Source: an uncultured delta proteobacterium
GTDB lineage: Bacteria; Myxococcota_A; Polyangia; Polyangiales; Polyangiaceae
DNA length: 64,000 nucleotides
Direction of reading: 5' to 3'
NCBI GenBank assembly: GCA_903892415.1
Contig: CAITIQ010000444.1
Span: forward strand, 1-64,000
The notes beneath the pieces are model-generated. The model had not been told where the DNA came from. It searched no databases and worked only from the letters and a program-made list of their open reading frames with translations. Shown piece by piece: positions 45,272-52,861 of the stretch. The translations under genes and the position numbers were made by a program. Numbering within the stretch: position 1 is the stretch's first letter; each line of letters starts with the position of its first letter.

Positions 45272-45294
45272 AGAGAGCGCAAGGCGCGCTCTCA
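45272..45294. terminator. Bidirectional hairpin between convergent genes
   Basis: GAGAGCGC (45273-45280) and GCGCTCTC (45286-45293) flank a short AAGGC loop; the hairpin overlaps the stop codon of the minus-strand outer-membrane protein gene. Confidence 0.6.
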
Positions 45295-47355
45295 GAAGCG
45301 TGAAGTCAGCTCGAGCTTGGCCCCTTCAAACGGAGGGAATTGTCTGCATACGCCTGAGACGCAGCGGATCGCTCCGCGGCGTTGGCCTACGAAGACGTTC
45401 ACAGTGTCAAAGAGCATCTCAGCGAAGTTGTCTTTCGACGAGGAGGCTTTGAACTGTGCTCCACCGCTATAGTAGAAGCACGTTCCACCGTCCACGTCAG
45501 GGCTGCAGCCGGGCCGACCGAGATACTCAAAGCCAAAGATGAAGGCGAAGTGAGGGGCCCAGCGCAATGCCAAGTAATTCTCGCCTTCATTCCACCAACT
45601 CGAGGAGAGCGTAGGCTCGTAACGGTGCCGGTGAAAGCCTTGGGACTGCAGCGTAAAATCACCCGCAAGGTGCTTTGCTACGTCATAACGAATATAGCCT
45701 TCACGGTAAAATTGGTCCGTAGGCACTACCTTGTTGACGCTCTCTACGGGTGCGGCATTAAAGGTCTGGCGGCCGCCAATCCATGCCTTGACGTAGGTTT
45801 TACCTTTCTCGAAGGCTAAGTCTGTCCCGCTTGCGGCATCGAGCGTGCGCGTGGTTTTCGCCGGGTCGTCGGTCTCGCAGTTAATGTTCCGTGCGTCTTC
45901 TTCTGTCTGACTATTGAAGAAGCCTACCCAGCTGTAGACCCCGGTATGCGTATTAGCCTGATAATCGGCCCGCAAGCGCCCACCTGTGATGCAGATATTG
46001 GGCGAGCCAAGCGGCTCTTGGTAGAAGCTGTCAGCGTTGGGCGGTTGATTGTAGGCAATGGTGCCAAACTCAGGGGCAGCGGATACACCATTGCCACCGA
46101 GATCCGCGCTGATATTGCCTGAGAGCGGCAACAAGGCGTGGTAGTGCTTTCCCTCGAACGTCAGGGCGACTGGTCCTTCTCGCAAAGTTGCATTGAGGAA
46201 GATGCCATAGCCCGTGTGGTCCTCGACTCGGACGTAACCGTCACCGTCCTTACCGGTGGCGCGTCCATTGGTGGAGTGTTGAACGGCCACCTCGAGATAC
46301 GCGTCTCCATGCCCGTCGATGTTGGGGACATTGACGCTACCGCTGGCCGAGATAATCGCGTCCCGCTCCGCCGAATCACTCAGTGTCGTGAAGGTGGGGA
46401 AGGCGCTTGCACAGTCCTTCCCGTTAGCTGCCTGGCAATCGACGAAGGATTCACTATTGGACTTGCGTACGATGAGCGAGGAGTGCGCGCCGATTAGCAC
46501 CTGCTTTGGACCTGCCTCCACGCTCAGCCCATAGATCGCGTCTTCTAAGTAGCTTGGCCTGGCCTTGTCAGTAACGTAGCCAGCGGCGCCGCTTTGGTCG
46601 AACGTGTAATAGGTAAAGTCCTTCGCCTCGGGGAAGCCGAAGAACAAGAGAGAGCCGGCTCCGTGGAGGCGGCGGCCAGTCTGGTCATCCACCCGTAAGG
46701 GGTTGGCTTGACCAGCGAGCGCGGTCACCGAAAGCGTGCCATCCTCAAAGCTCTTTTTGAAGGAGGTCTTGAAGCCACGAATGGTCGTGTCCTGACCCAC
46801 TTCGTCGATCTTCCGAACGCTGAGCACGATGCCGCGCCCTAGCTGGGCGTAGAAATCACCAATCGTGATGTCCACCCCCGGTGCCGTGTACCCGGCAAAG
46901 AGCTTCGACGGGTAGATAGTACTCTTGTAGCGCGTGTGAAGTTCGCGGCGGAACGCGTTCTCGTAGTCGTAGCGGTCCACTCCCGTTGGCCCAAAGGGAT
47001 TGCCGGGATCAGAGGGTAACCGCTCTATGGCTATATCTCGAAGATCGTAATCATCGAGTTGCGCGTAATAGGTATTCAGGTCAACGCGCATTCCTAGGCG
47101 GAAACGCCAGTAGTAGACCGAGAGATTGAGGTGGTCGATGAACTCGCCGAAGGTGTCGTCAACGACGGTAGAAGGCGGCGGAAGCGTGGTTGAGCTGTCG
47201 TTGCGATTGTCGAACAGGTAATTGGCAATCGCCGTATTGGTCACGTCGAAGGTGAGCGTTTCCCCCCCGACGTCCTCAACCTCAACGGCCTGAGCTTCTT
47301 GGCTGCACACGAGCCCAAGCGCGGTGGCGGCGCTTGCCCAACGAGTCAGCTTCAC
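45292..47355 (-). CDS. Large outer-membrane beta-barrel candidate
   Basis: 687 residues from GTG at 47355 (VKLTRWASAATALGLVCSQE, signal peptide ending near AQA). The upstream open frame translates the structured repeat and is rejected. The mature protein is rich in alternating aromatic/polar strands (HLNLSVYYWRFRLGMRVDLN, VDITIGDFYAQLGRGIVLSV, KHLAGDFTLQSQGFHRHRY) and ends in LELTSRF, with the terminal Phe typical of barrels inserted by BamA. Resemblance to the DUF6029-type barrels is impressionistic. It shares its strand with two thioredoxin-fold lipoprotein genes upstream. Confidence 0.75.
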   Translation of the reverse strand: MKLTRWASAATALGLVCSQEAQAVEVEDVGGETLTFDVTNTAIANYLFDNRNDSSTTLPPPSTVVDDTFGEFIDHLNLSVYYWRFRLGMRVDLNTYYAQLDDYDLRDIAIERLPSDPGNPFGPTGVDRYDYENAFRRELHTRYKSTIYPSKLFAGYTAPGVDITIGDFYAQLGRGIVLSVRKIDEVGQDTTIRGFKTSFKKSFEDGTLSVTALAGQANPLRVDDQTGRRLHGAGSLLFFGFPEAKDFTYYTFDQSGAAGYVTDKARPSYLEDAIYGLSVEAGPKQVLIGAHSSLIVRKSNSESFVDCQAANGKDCASAFPTFTTLSDSAERDAIISASGSVNVPNIDGHGDAYLEVAVQHSTNGRATGKDGDGYVRVEDHTGYGIFLNATLREGPVALTFEGKHYHALLPLSGNISADLGGNGVSAAPEFGTIAYNQPPNADSFYQEPLGSPNICITGGRLRADYQANTHTGVYSWVGFFNSQTEEDARNINCETDDPAKTTRTLDAASGTDLAFEKGKTYVKAWIGGRQTFNAAPVESVNKVVPTDQFYREGYIRYDVAKHLAGDFTLQSQGFHRHRYEPTLSSSWWNEGENYLALRWAPHFAFIFGFEYLGRPGCSPDVDGGTCFYYSGGAQFKASSSKDNFAEMLFDTVNVFVGQRRGAIRCVSGVCRQFPPFEGAKLELTSRF

Positions 47356-47358
47356 CGT

Positions 47359-47456
47359 TTCACCGAAGGTGGATGCAACAGTCAGAATGACTCGGGCCCT
47401 CTTGAATGAGGGGTGCCAGAGGCCCGCACACTCCTTCAATTTGCCACGAGTCATTC
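47359..47456 (+). repeat. Third copy of the structured repeat
   Basis: It contains TTCACCGAAGGTGGA (47359-47373), the conserved GATGCAACA, left arm AATGACTCG (47386-47394) and right arm CGAGTCATT (47447-47455). The inner sequence differs from the 26391-26610 copies but carries its own CGGGCC / GGCCCG pairing. As at the other site, it lies between two minus-strand genes, here the TlpA-like lipoprotein (stop 47501) and the barrel gene (GTG at 47355). Confidence 0.85.
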
Positions 47457-47500
47457 CACTATTCCAAAGCTTGAGACAGCTCACCTGCAGGCGGCTGGGC

Positions 47501-48064
47501 TCACTTGAGCAGACCCTCGATATCGGCTGCTAACTTCTCTTCATCGCCCGGATCGTAGCCGTTCTTCTTTTTGACGATGTTCCCCGCCCGGTCGATCAGC
47601 ACCCAGAACGGCATGTCCTTCTTGGGATTGTATCGGGCAATCACTGTGGTCTCTTCGTCCATCAGAACTGGGAAGTTCATCTTCTTCTGATGGACGACCG
47701 TGGAGACGTTGCTGCGAGTTTCCGGACCATCACCTGCAACGGCGAGGATGACAAAGCCCTTGGCCTTGAACTTCTCGTAGATTTCGACGAGATGCGGCAT
47801 CTCCTCGAGACACGGGTTGCAGGTGGTGGACCAGAAGTCCACCAGCACGACCTTGCCCTGGAACTCAGATAGCGAGACGTTTTTGCCATCGAGCGAAGGC
47901 AGCGTGAAGTCAGGCGCGTTGCCCTTGCCGGCTGCCGCAGGGGTAGCAGTTTCAGCGCCGGAGGCTACAACTCCGCCTGCCTCCACGTTGCCGTTCTTGG
48001 TACTGCCACTGCAGCCCGCGGAGATGACGAGACAGAGGCACAAGGCGAGGGGCAGGTTTTTCAC
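47501..48064 (-). CDS. TlpA-family thioredoxin-like lipoprotein
   Basis: 187 residues from GTG at 48064 (GGAG six bases upstream). The signal LPLALCLCLVISAGCSGS has a lipobox SAGC. After a Ser/Ala/Gly linker comes a TlpA-like fold: APDFTLPSLDGKNVSLSEFQ, VVLVDFWSTTCNPCLEEMPH with the redox pair C-N-P-C, and MPFWVLIDRAGNIVKKKNGY (cis-Pro region). It should be a membrane-anchored thiol-disulfide reductase. It has its own transcript start region, since a strong terminator separates it from the upstream redox lipoprotein gene. Confidence 0.9.
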   Translation of the reverse strand: MKNLPLALCLCLVISAGCSGSTKNGNVEAGGVVASGAETATPAAAGKGNAPDFTLPSLDGKNVSLSEFQGKVVLVDFWSTTCNPCLEEMPHLVEIYEKFKAKGFVILAVAGDGPETRSNVSTVVHQKKMNFPVLMDEETTVIARYNPKKDMPFWVLIDRAGNIVKKKNGYDPGDEEKLAADIEGLLK

Positions 48065-48131
48065 GTGGAGCTCCAAGTTGCGGGGTCCTGGGTACGGCTC
48101 GACTTTCACACGGGAACCGAGTCGAGCCCAC

Positions 48132-48164
48132 AAAAAAGCGCTCGGACCTTAGTAGCCCGAGCGC
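48132..48164 (-). terminator. Rho-independent terminator after the thioredoxin-like lipoprotein gene
   Basis: On the minus strand GCGCTCGG and CCGAGCGC form an eight-base stem followed by six T residues, 26 bases past the stop at 48190. Confidence 0.9.
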
Positions 48165-48189
48165 AGGTCAGTGCTGACGAAGAACCGAA

Positions 48190-48894
48190 TTACTCAGCGA
48201 TGAGCGCGTCCAGCTTCGAGTAGAAGCTGTTGTCCGGTGCGCCGGCGACCGACTCGACGATCTCCATCGTTCGCGTATCGATCAACATGTTGGCCGGGAA
48301 GGCATTCTGTTGAAAGAGCGCGCTGAGCTTGTAGCTCGGGTCCACCACAGCGGGGAACCGCGTCTCGTACTTCTTGACCCAGTTCTTTAGGTGCTTGAAT
48401 TCAGCCGGCACACCCGGGTTAGGGCCGTCAGCGAGATTCAAAAGGAACTCCACGCCCTTCGGCTGGTACTCGGTGTATTTGCCGGGGAGAGTCTCAGCGG
48501 CCTCTTGATTGCACGGCCCGCACCATACAGCCGATACGATGACCCAGAGCACCTTGGGCTTGGCCTCACCAGCTCCGTAGGGCGACCCCTCCGGGAAAAC
48601 ATCTTTGCCGGTGGGATTGTAGAAATCCGAGAGTGAGACATTGAACGCCGAGTCCGTCGCTTGATCGGGCGTGGGGAAACCAACGAACTTGAAGTTCGAA
48701 ACGGTCGAACCCGGGTTGATGCCGTAGGGGCCCGCCGGGTAGACCGCGCTAGCGTTCGGCGCTTGACCCTGACCTTCGGGGAAGGGCGGTGCTTCAACCT
48801 CGGTCTCGCCCGATTCAACGTCGGTGTCCGAGTTACAGGCGGAAGCAAGGAGGGATAGGCATCCGAGCAAGGAGTAAACAGCGAGCTTGCGCAT
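48190..48894 (-). CDS. Thioredoxin-fold lipoprotein with C-G-P-C motif
   Basis: 234 residues; signal MRKLAVYSLLGCLSLLASAC with lipobox ASAC, then an acidic linker. The thioredoxin-like domain has VLWVIVSAVWCGPCNQEAAE, VEFLLNLADGPNPGVPAEFK, and FPANMLIDTRTMEIVESVAG. The N-terminal part of the domain (YPAGPYGINPGSTVSNFKFV) is typical of a myxobacterial redoxin group. It is a second membrane-anchored thiol-disulfide enzyme, divergent from a cysteine-rich lipoprotein gene that begins 184 bases away. Confidence 0.88.
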   Translation of the reverse strand: MRKLAVYSLLGCLSLLASACNSDTDVESGETEVEAPPFPEGQGQAPNASAVYPAGPYGINPGSTVSNFKFVGFPTPDQATDSAFNVSLSDFYNPTGKDVFPEGSPYGAGEAKPKVLWVIVSAVWCGPCNQEAAETLPGKYTEYQPKGVEFLLNLADGPNPGVPAEFKHLKNWVKKYETRFPAVVDPSYKLSALFQQNAFPANMLIDTRTMEIVESVAGAPDNSFYSKLDALIAE

Positions 48895-49035
48895 GGGTCA
48901 CCTGACGTAGAGGGAGGCTTAGGAGTATCTGCGCTCAGGGCTACGTCGTCAAGCCCGTTGGGTTTCGTCTTCGAGCAACTTTCCGTTCCAACTGAGGACT
49001 CCCGACCGCTGGCATATGGGCCGCCACTGATTCAT

Positions 49036-49052
49036 GATAACGGACTCTTATC
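49036..49052. promoter_or_regulatory. GATAA / TTATC inverted repeat upstream of cysteine-rich lipoprotein gene
   Basis: The two five-base arms are separated by seven bases, 27 bases before the start codon at 49079, within the divergent region between redox and cysteine-rich lipoprotein genes. It could be an operator or overlap a -10 element; too short to be certain. Confidence 0.25.
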
Positions 49053-49078
49053 GGAATAGCCGATCCTTGGGAGAGAAC

Positions 49079-50284
49079 ATGACGCTCGCGTTTGGACGAA
49101 ACTTCTTCGCCTGTTTGGCTCTTTGTCTTGCCCCAGGGGCAATCGCCGGATGTGGCGACAGCGGGAGCGGCGGCGGTGGTTCCGGCGGAGTGAGCTGCGA
49201 GGGTGGCGTCGTTGTCGACGGCCAGTGTGAAGGTAAGTGCTCCCCTGACCTATGTCTCGAGGGGAACACCTGCGTTGGCAACCGCTGCAAGTTGCTTTGC
49301 ACGTCGCATAACGAGTGCTTCTCGCCGCTAGCAGGCAACGAAGTATTGCAAGCCTGCGCTCCCGAAAAACAGGACACTGCCGATGGCTTGAATGACGGTT
49401 CCACCGTGTTCGTATGTGCCGACGCAGGCAAGAACAAGTTCTTTGGCTGGCTTTGCCCCTTTGGCAACGAATGTGACAATCCCGACGCTCCAGGGGATTG
49501 GGTCTGTCCGGATGGAACGACCTGTGAGGAAGGAGTAGGCTCAGACGCGTGCTCTGCCGCAGAGTGTCGTGCGCTCACTTGCATCAGCAAGGGACAAGGG
49601 GACGCGGAGGCCTATTGCTCCTCTTTCGACTGTACGAGCGACGCCGACTGCGGGCCCGGTTTCTACTGCGGGATCACCGCTCCGCCCAACGCCATCTGTG
49701 GAGTTGACGGCAAGGGAGATGAAGAACCCTGTGTCGATCCAGCAAACTTCACCAAGGACAAGGCGACCTTCCAGGAAGGCCCGACGTCGCTGCTTCGCAA
49801 CGCCTGCCTCAAGCGCGAGCCGTGTGCGCCTTGCTCCAACAACGCGGATTGTTCGCTGCGCGGCGATATGGACTGCGTGCAGGTCGATCAGATCACGGCT
49901 TGCGCGGCCCGCTGTGCCCAGCCGTCGGACTGCCCGCACGACTACACCTGTTTCGCCGAGTACTGCATTCCGAAGACGGGAACGTGCCAACCGCCGGCGA
50001 CCGACAACTTTTGCTACAACTGTCTGAACGATCTGCAATGTGGTGGCTCGGCGACCAACACCCTCGCCTGCCAAGAGACGTCGGCAGGCCAGAAGGCCTG
50101 CGTCGACGTAAGCTTCCCGAATACTTGCACCACCGACGCTGATTGCCCCGAGGCCCCGTCGGGACTCAAGGGCGAGTGCCTCGACGAGCCCGAAGGGCTT
50201 AGCCCCGGCGACAGCGTCTACCAACGTTGCTACTACCCGTTCTTGTCGAATCCGGGTGGTTTTCAGTGCGCGAAGAACAACTAA
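49079..50284 (+). CDS. Cysteine-rich lipoprotein
   Basis: 401 residues from ATG at 49079 (GGGAGAG ribosome site). The signal FFACLALCLAPGAIAGCGDS has a lipobox IAGC and is followed by a Gly/Ser stretch. The mature protein is packed with short two-cysteine units (GKCSPDLCLEGNTCVGNRC, CTSDADCGPGFYCG, CSNNADCSLRGDMDC, CTTDADCPEAPSG), a style common in secreted myxobacterial proteins and similar to EGF/dickkopf-like knots. Probably a surface or periplasmic protein stabilised by many disulfides. Followed 26 bases later by a second cysteine-rich gene. Confidence 0.85.
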   Translation: MTLAFGRNFFACLALCLAPGAIAGCGDSGSGGGGSGGVSCEGGVVVDGQCEGKCSPDLCLEGNTCVGNRCKLLCTSHNECFSPLAGNEVLQACAPEKQDTADGLNDGSTVFVCADAGKNKFFGWLCPFGNECDNPDAPGDWVCPDGTTCEEGVGSDACSAAECRALTCISKGQGDAEAYCSSFDCTSDADCGPGFYCGITAPPNAICGVDGKGDEEPCVDPANFTKDKATFQEGPTSLLRNACLKREPCAPCSNNADCSLRGDMDCVQVDQITACAARCAQPSDCPHDYTCFAEYCIPKTGTCQPPATDNFCYNCLNDLQCGGSATNTLACQETSAGQKACVDVSFPNTCTTDADCPEAPSGLKGECLDEPEGLSPGDSVYQRCYYPFLSNPGGFQCAKNN

Positions 50285-50310
50285 CCGCCTTACCAATTTC
50301 AGGAGCTTTG

Positions 50311-51444
50311 ATGAAATCCAGTTCGCTTCGTTACGCCCAACTGAGCCTCGCAGCCGGCCTTCTTGCTGCGCCCATGGCCCTCATGCCTGCGTGTGACGGG
50401 TCCAACCCGCTCGACACGCTCTGCTGCTCAAGCTTCAAGCCGGGCACCAATATGCTCAACGTCGACTGGGGTCTCGAGGGCGAGGTCAATGCCCAGTTCG
50501 GCGTGACCATGCAGGCGGTTGGTGACCTCAGTGGAGCTGCAACGGCCATGCTGACCGACCTCGGTACGCTGTGCCGCAACATGGCGGTGGAGCTCGGTGA
50601 AGATCCCAAGAGCGTTACCACTACGGACCCGCAAGAGCTGACCACGCAGTGGTGCTCCAAGGCCGCAGCCAAGGTCGCCGAGGTATCGGCTGCTGGAAAC
50701 ATCACGGTCAGCTTCCAGCCGGCGCAGTGCAGCTTCAGTGCTGAGGTTCAGGCTAGCTGTGAAGGCAGCTGCCAGGTGGACGCTTCTTGTGACCCCGGCA
50801 GCATCGAGGTCCGCTGTGATCCAGGTGAGTTGAGCGTCAAGTGTGAAGGCAGCTGCTCCGGTAGCTGCGAGGGCTCGGCGACGGTCGCAGTCAACTGCTC
50901 GGGCACCTGCTCGGGTGAGTGTGAAGGCACCTGCTCCGGTACGCAGAACGGCAGCCAGTGCGATGGAACTTGTGAAGGCAAGTGCCGCGGCTCTTGCTCG
51001 GTCGATGCACCCGACTTCCAGTGTGATGGCGAGTGCAAAGGCGGTTGCGAAGGAACGGCGACCGCTCCCAAGTGCACCGGCAAGCTCGAGCCGCCTACTT
51101 GCGAGGGGAACGTCGATTGCCAGGCCTCGTGTGACGCCAGCGCGAGCGCCAAAGCCGAGTGCACGCCGCCCGCCGTCTCGGTGGTTGGCGCCGCCGAGTT
51201 TGGCCTGCAGATCGCTGTGCTTAAGAAGTACCTCCCGGAGATCGTCCTGATCGCCGAGAAGCGCGCACAGCTGTTGCTCGAAGCGGCTGACGGCGTGGTC
51301 AGCGCCGCTGCAAACATCGAGGGCGACCTCTCGGCGGAAGCAGCGCTCTGCATCGTACCGGCCGCGTTGGCGATCGGGGATGCCGCGTCAAACCTGACGG
51401 TTTCGGTTTCGGCCTCCGGGTCGGTGATGAGCGAGCTGCAGTAG
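50311..51444 (+). CDS. Cysteine-repeat protein with C-x3-C array
   Basis: 377 residues from ATG at 50311 (AGGAG site). A signal peptide ends near MALMPACDG, possibly lipidated. Residues 140-284 contain 24 cysteines, many exactly four residues apart (178/182/186, 196/200/204/208, 217/221/225/229, 238/242/246), with blocks starting at 196, 217 and 238 giving a 21-residue period. Typical units are CSGTCSGECEGTCSG and CDGTCEGKCRGSC. The flanking N- and C-terminal regions are helical. Function unknown; the array should form many disulfides or bind metal. Confidence 0.85.
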   Translation: MKSSSLRYAQLSLAAGLLAAPMALMPACDGSNPLDTLCCSSFKPGTNMLNVDWGLEGEVNAQFGVTMQAVGDLSGAATAMLTDLGTLCRNMAVELGEDPKSVTTTDPQELTTQWCSKAAAKVAEVSAAGNITVSFQPAQCSFSAEVQASCEGSCQVDASCDPGSIEVRCDPGELSVKCEGSCSGSCEGSATVAVNCSGTCSGECEGTCSGTQNGSQCDGTCEGKCRGSCSVDAPDFQCDGECKGGCEGTATAPKCTGKLEPPTCEGNVDCQASCDASASAKAECTPPAVSVVGAAEFGLQIAVLKKYLPEIVLIAEKRAQLLLEAADGVVSAAANIEGDLSAEAALCIVPAALAIGDAASNLTVSVSASGSVMSELQ

Positions 51445-51465
51445 TCGCAGCGACGAAGCTGTACG

Positions 51466-51496
51466 ACGAAGGCCCGCCCTCGAGGTGGGCCTTCGT
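51466..51496 (+). terminator. Terminator after the cysteine-repeat gene
   Basis: ACGAAGGCCCGCC pairs with GGTGGGCCTTCGT (one G-U) over a CTCGA loop, 22 bases past the stop. Immediately afterwards (51497-51518) the sequence CATTTCCGCCGAAGGCG resembles the small hairpin of the 95-bp structured repeat. Confidence 0.8.
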
Positions 51497-51588
51497 CATT
51501 TCCGCCGAAGGCGATGCCGCGAGCCCAAGGTTTGGCCCCGCGAGACCGAACGATTGCACGTCGAACGCGTCAGCGCTAAGGCCGGAAC

Positions 51589-52707
51589 ATGAAGCTCTCG
51601 GAAGATACAGCCCATCAAGCTCTGCTTTCGGTGATCGAGCAGGAGACGAACAAGAGCATCGTCGAGTTGGACATGGTCCGCAGCATCGCGGTGAAGTCGG
51701 ACGTCGAGGTCGAGGTTGCCTTGCGATTGATGACGCCTGCCTATCTGCACCGCGATGCACTGAGAGACCAGGTTCGAGCGGCGCTCGCACCACTCGGCGC
51801 AACGACGGTGAACGTCGCCATGGATGAGTACGAGATGACCAAGCGCACGATTGGCCCGGATGATCCGTGTCCAAACGTTGCCAACATTCTCTTGGTGATG
51901 AGCGGCAAGGGAGGCGTCGGGAAGAGCACCGTTGCAACCAACCTCGCGCTTGCGCTCAAGCGCTCGGGCGCAAAAGTCGGCCTGCTCGACGCCGATATGT
52001 ACGGCCCGAGCATTCCAACCATGCTTGGCGTCAACGGCCGACCTGTTTCCGCCGACGGGAAGAAGTTCCTCCCACTCGAGCGCTTTGGCCTCAAGTTGAT
52101 GAGCCTTGGATTTTTGCTGGAGGACGCTCGGCAAGCGGTGGTGTGGCGCGGGCCGATGTTGCAGAGCGCACTGCTGCAGTTTTTGAAGGACGTGGAGTGG
52201 GGCCCGCTCGACTACCTCGTGCTCGACCTACCGCCTGGGACGGGCGACATCACCCTGACCATTTCGCAGAAGCTTCGCACGACCGGCGCGATTGTGGTCA
52301 CCACGCCCCAAGAGGTTGCGCTCCAAGACGTGTTCAAGTCGGTATCGATGGCGAAGAAGGTTGGCATCGACATCCTCGGCGTGGTCGAGAACGAGAGCTA
52401 CTTCTTGTGCGACGGCTGCGACAAACGCCATGAGCTCTTCGGCGCAGGCGGCGGCCAAGCGGTGGCTGATTTCGCCGAGGCACCCCTGCTCGGTCAGATT
52501 CCGATCGAGCTGGCCGTCCGCGAATGGGGTGACGCCGGAACACCGATCGTGCAGGCAGCCCCCGAGTCGCCGGCCGCCAAAGTGCTTCGTGACGTGGCGC
52601 TCCGGCTTGCCGGGCGCGTGACTGCGCACAATCTTGCAGGCCAACCCCAGACGGTTCCGATCGATCGATCGGGAGGAAAGAACCGCCATCTACCCATCGC
52701 TCGCTGA
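51589..52707 (+). CDS. apbC: Mrp/ApbC-family Fe-S cluster carrier ATPase
   Basis: 372 residues. An N-terminal MIP18/DUF59 domain (1-~90) precedes a deviant Walker A in VMSGKGGVGKSTVATNLALA. It continues with LLDADMYGPSIPTMLGV, DYLVLDLPPGTGDITLTI and a C-x2-C in YFLCDGCDKRHELFG, the cluster-binding pair of the Mrp/NBP35 group. It loads or transfers Fe-S clusters in the cytosol. Standing alone between a terminator and the S1-domain gene. Confidence 0.93.
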   Translation: MKLSEDTAHQALLSVIEQETNKSIVELDMVRSIAVKSDVEVEVALRLMTPAYLHRDALRDQVRAALAPLGATTVNVAMDEYEMTKRTIGPDDPCPNVANILLVMSGKGGVGKSTVATNLALALKRSGAKVGLLDADMYGPSIPTMLGVNGRPVSADGKKFLPLERFGLKLMSLGFLLEDARQAVVWRGPMLQSALLQFLKDVEWGPLDYLVLDLPPGTGDITLTISQKLRTTGAIVVTTPQEVALQDVFKSVSMAKKVGIDILGVVENESYFLCDGCDKRHELFGAGGGQAVADFAEAPLLGQIPIELAVREWGDAGTPIVQAAPESPAAKVLRDVALRLAGRVTAHNLAGQPQTVPIDRSGGKNRHLPIAR

Positions 52708-52861
52708 ACAAGCGATGGGTAAGCAAGTCTGACACGCACTGAATCAAAAACCCGATCAACGCGTAGCCATGCTCCCAGGGTTCGACTAGGCTCCGCGTCC
52801 CTTCGTCAACACGAGCTCTCGCTGCTGAGACGCAGTGATTGCGACCCATTACGTGACACCC

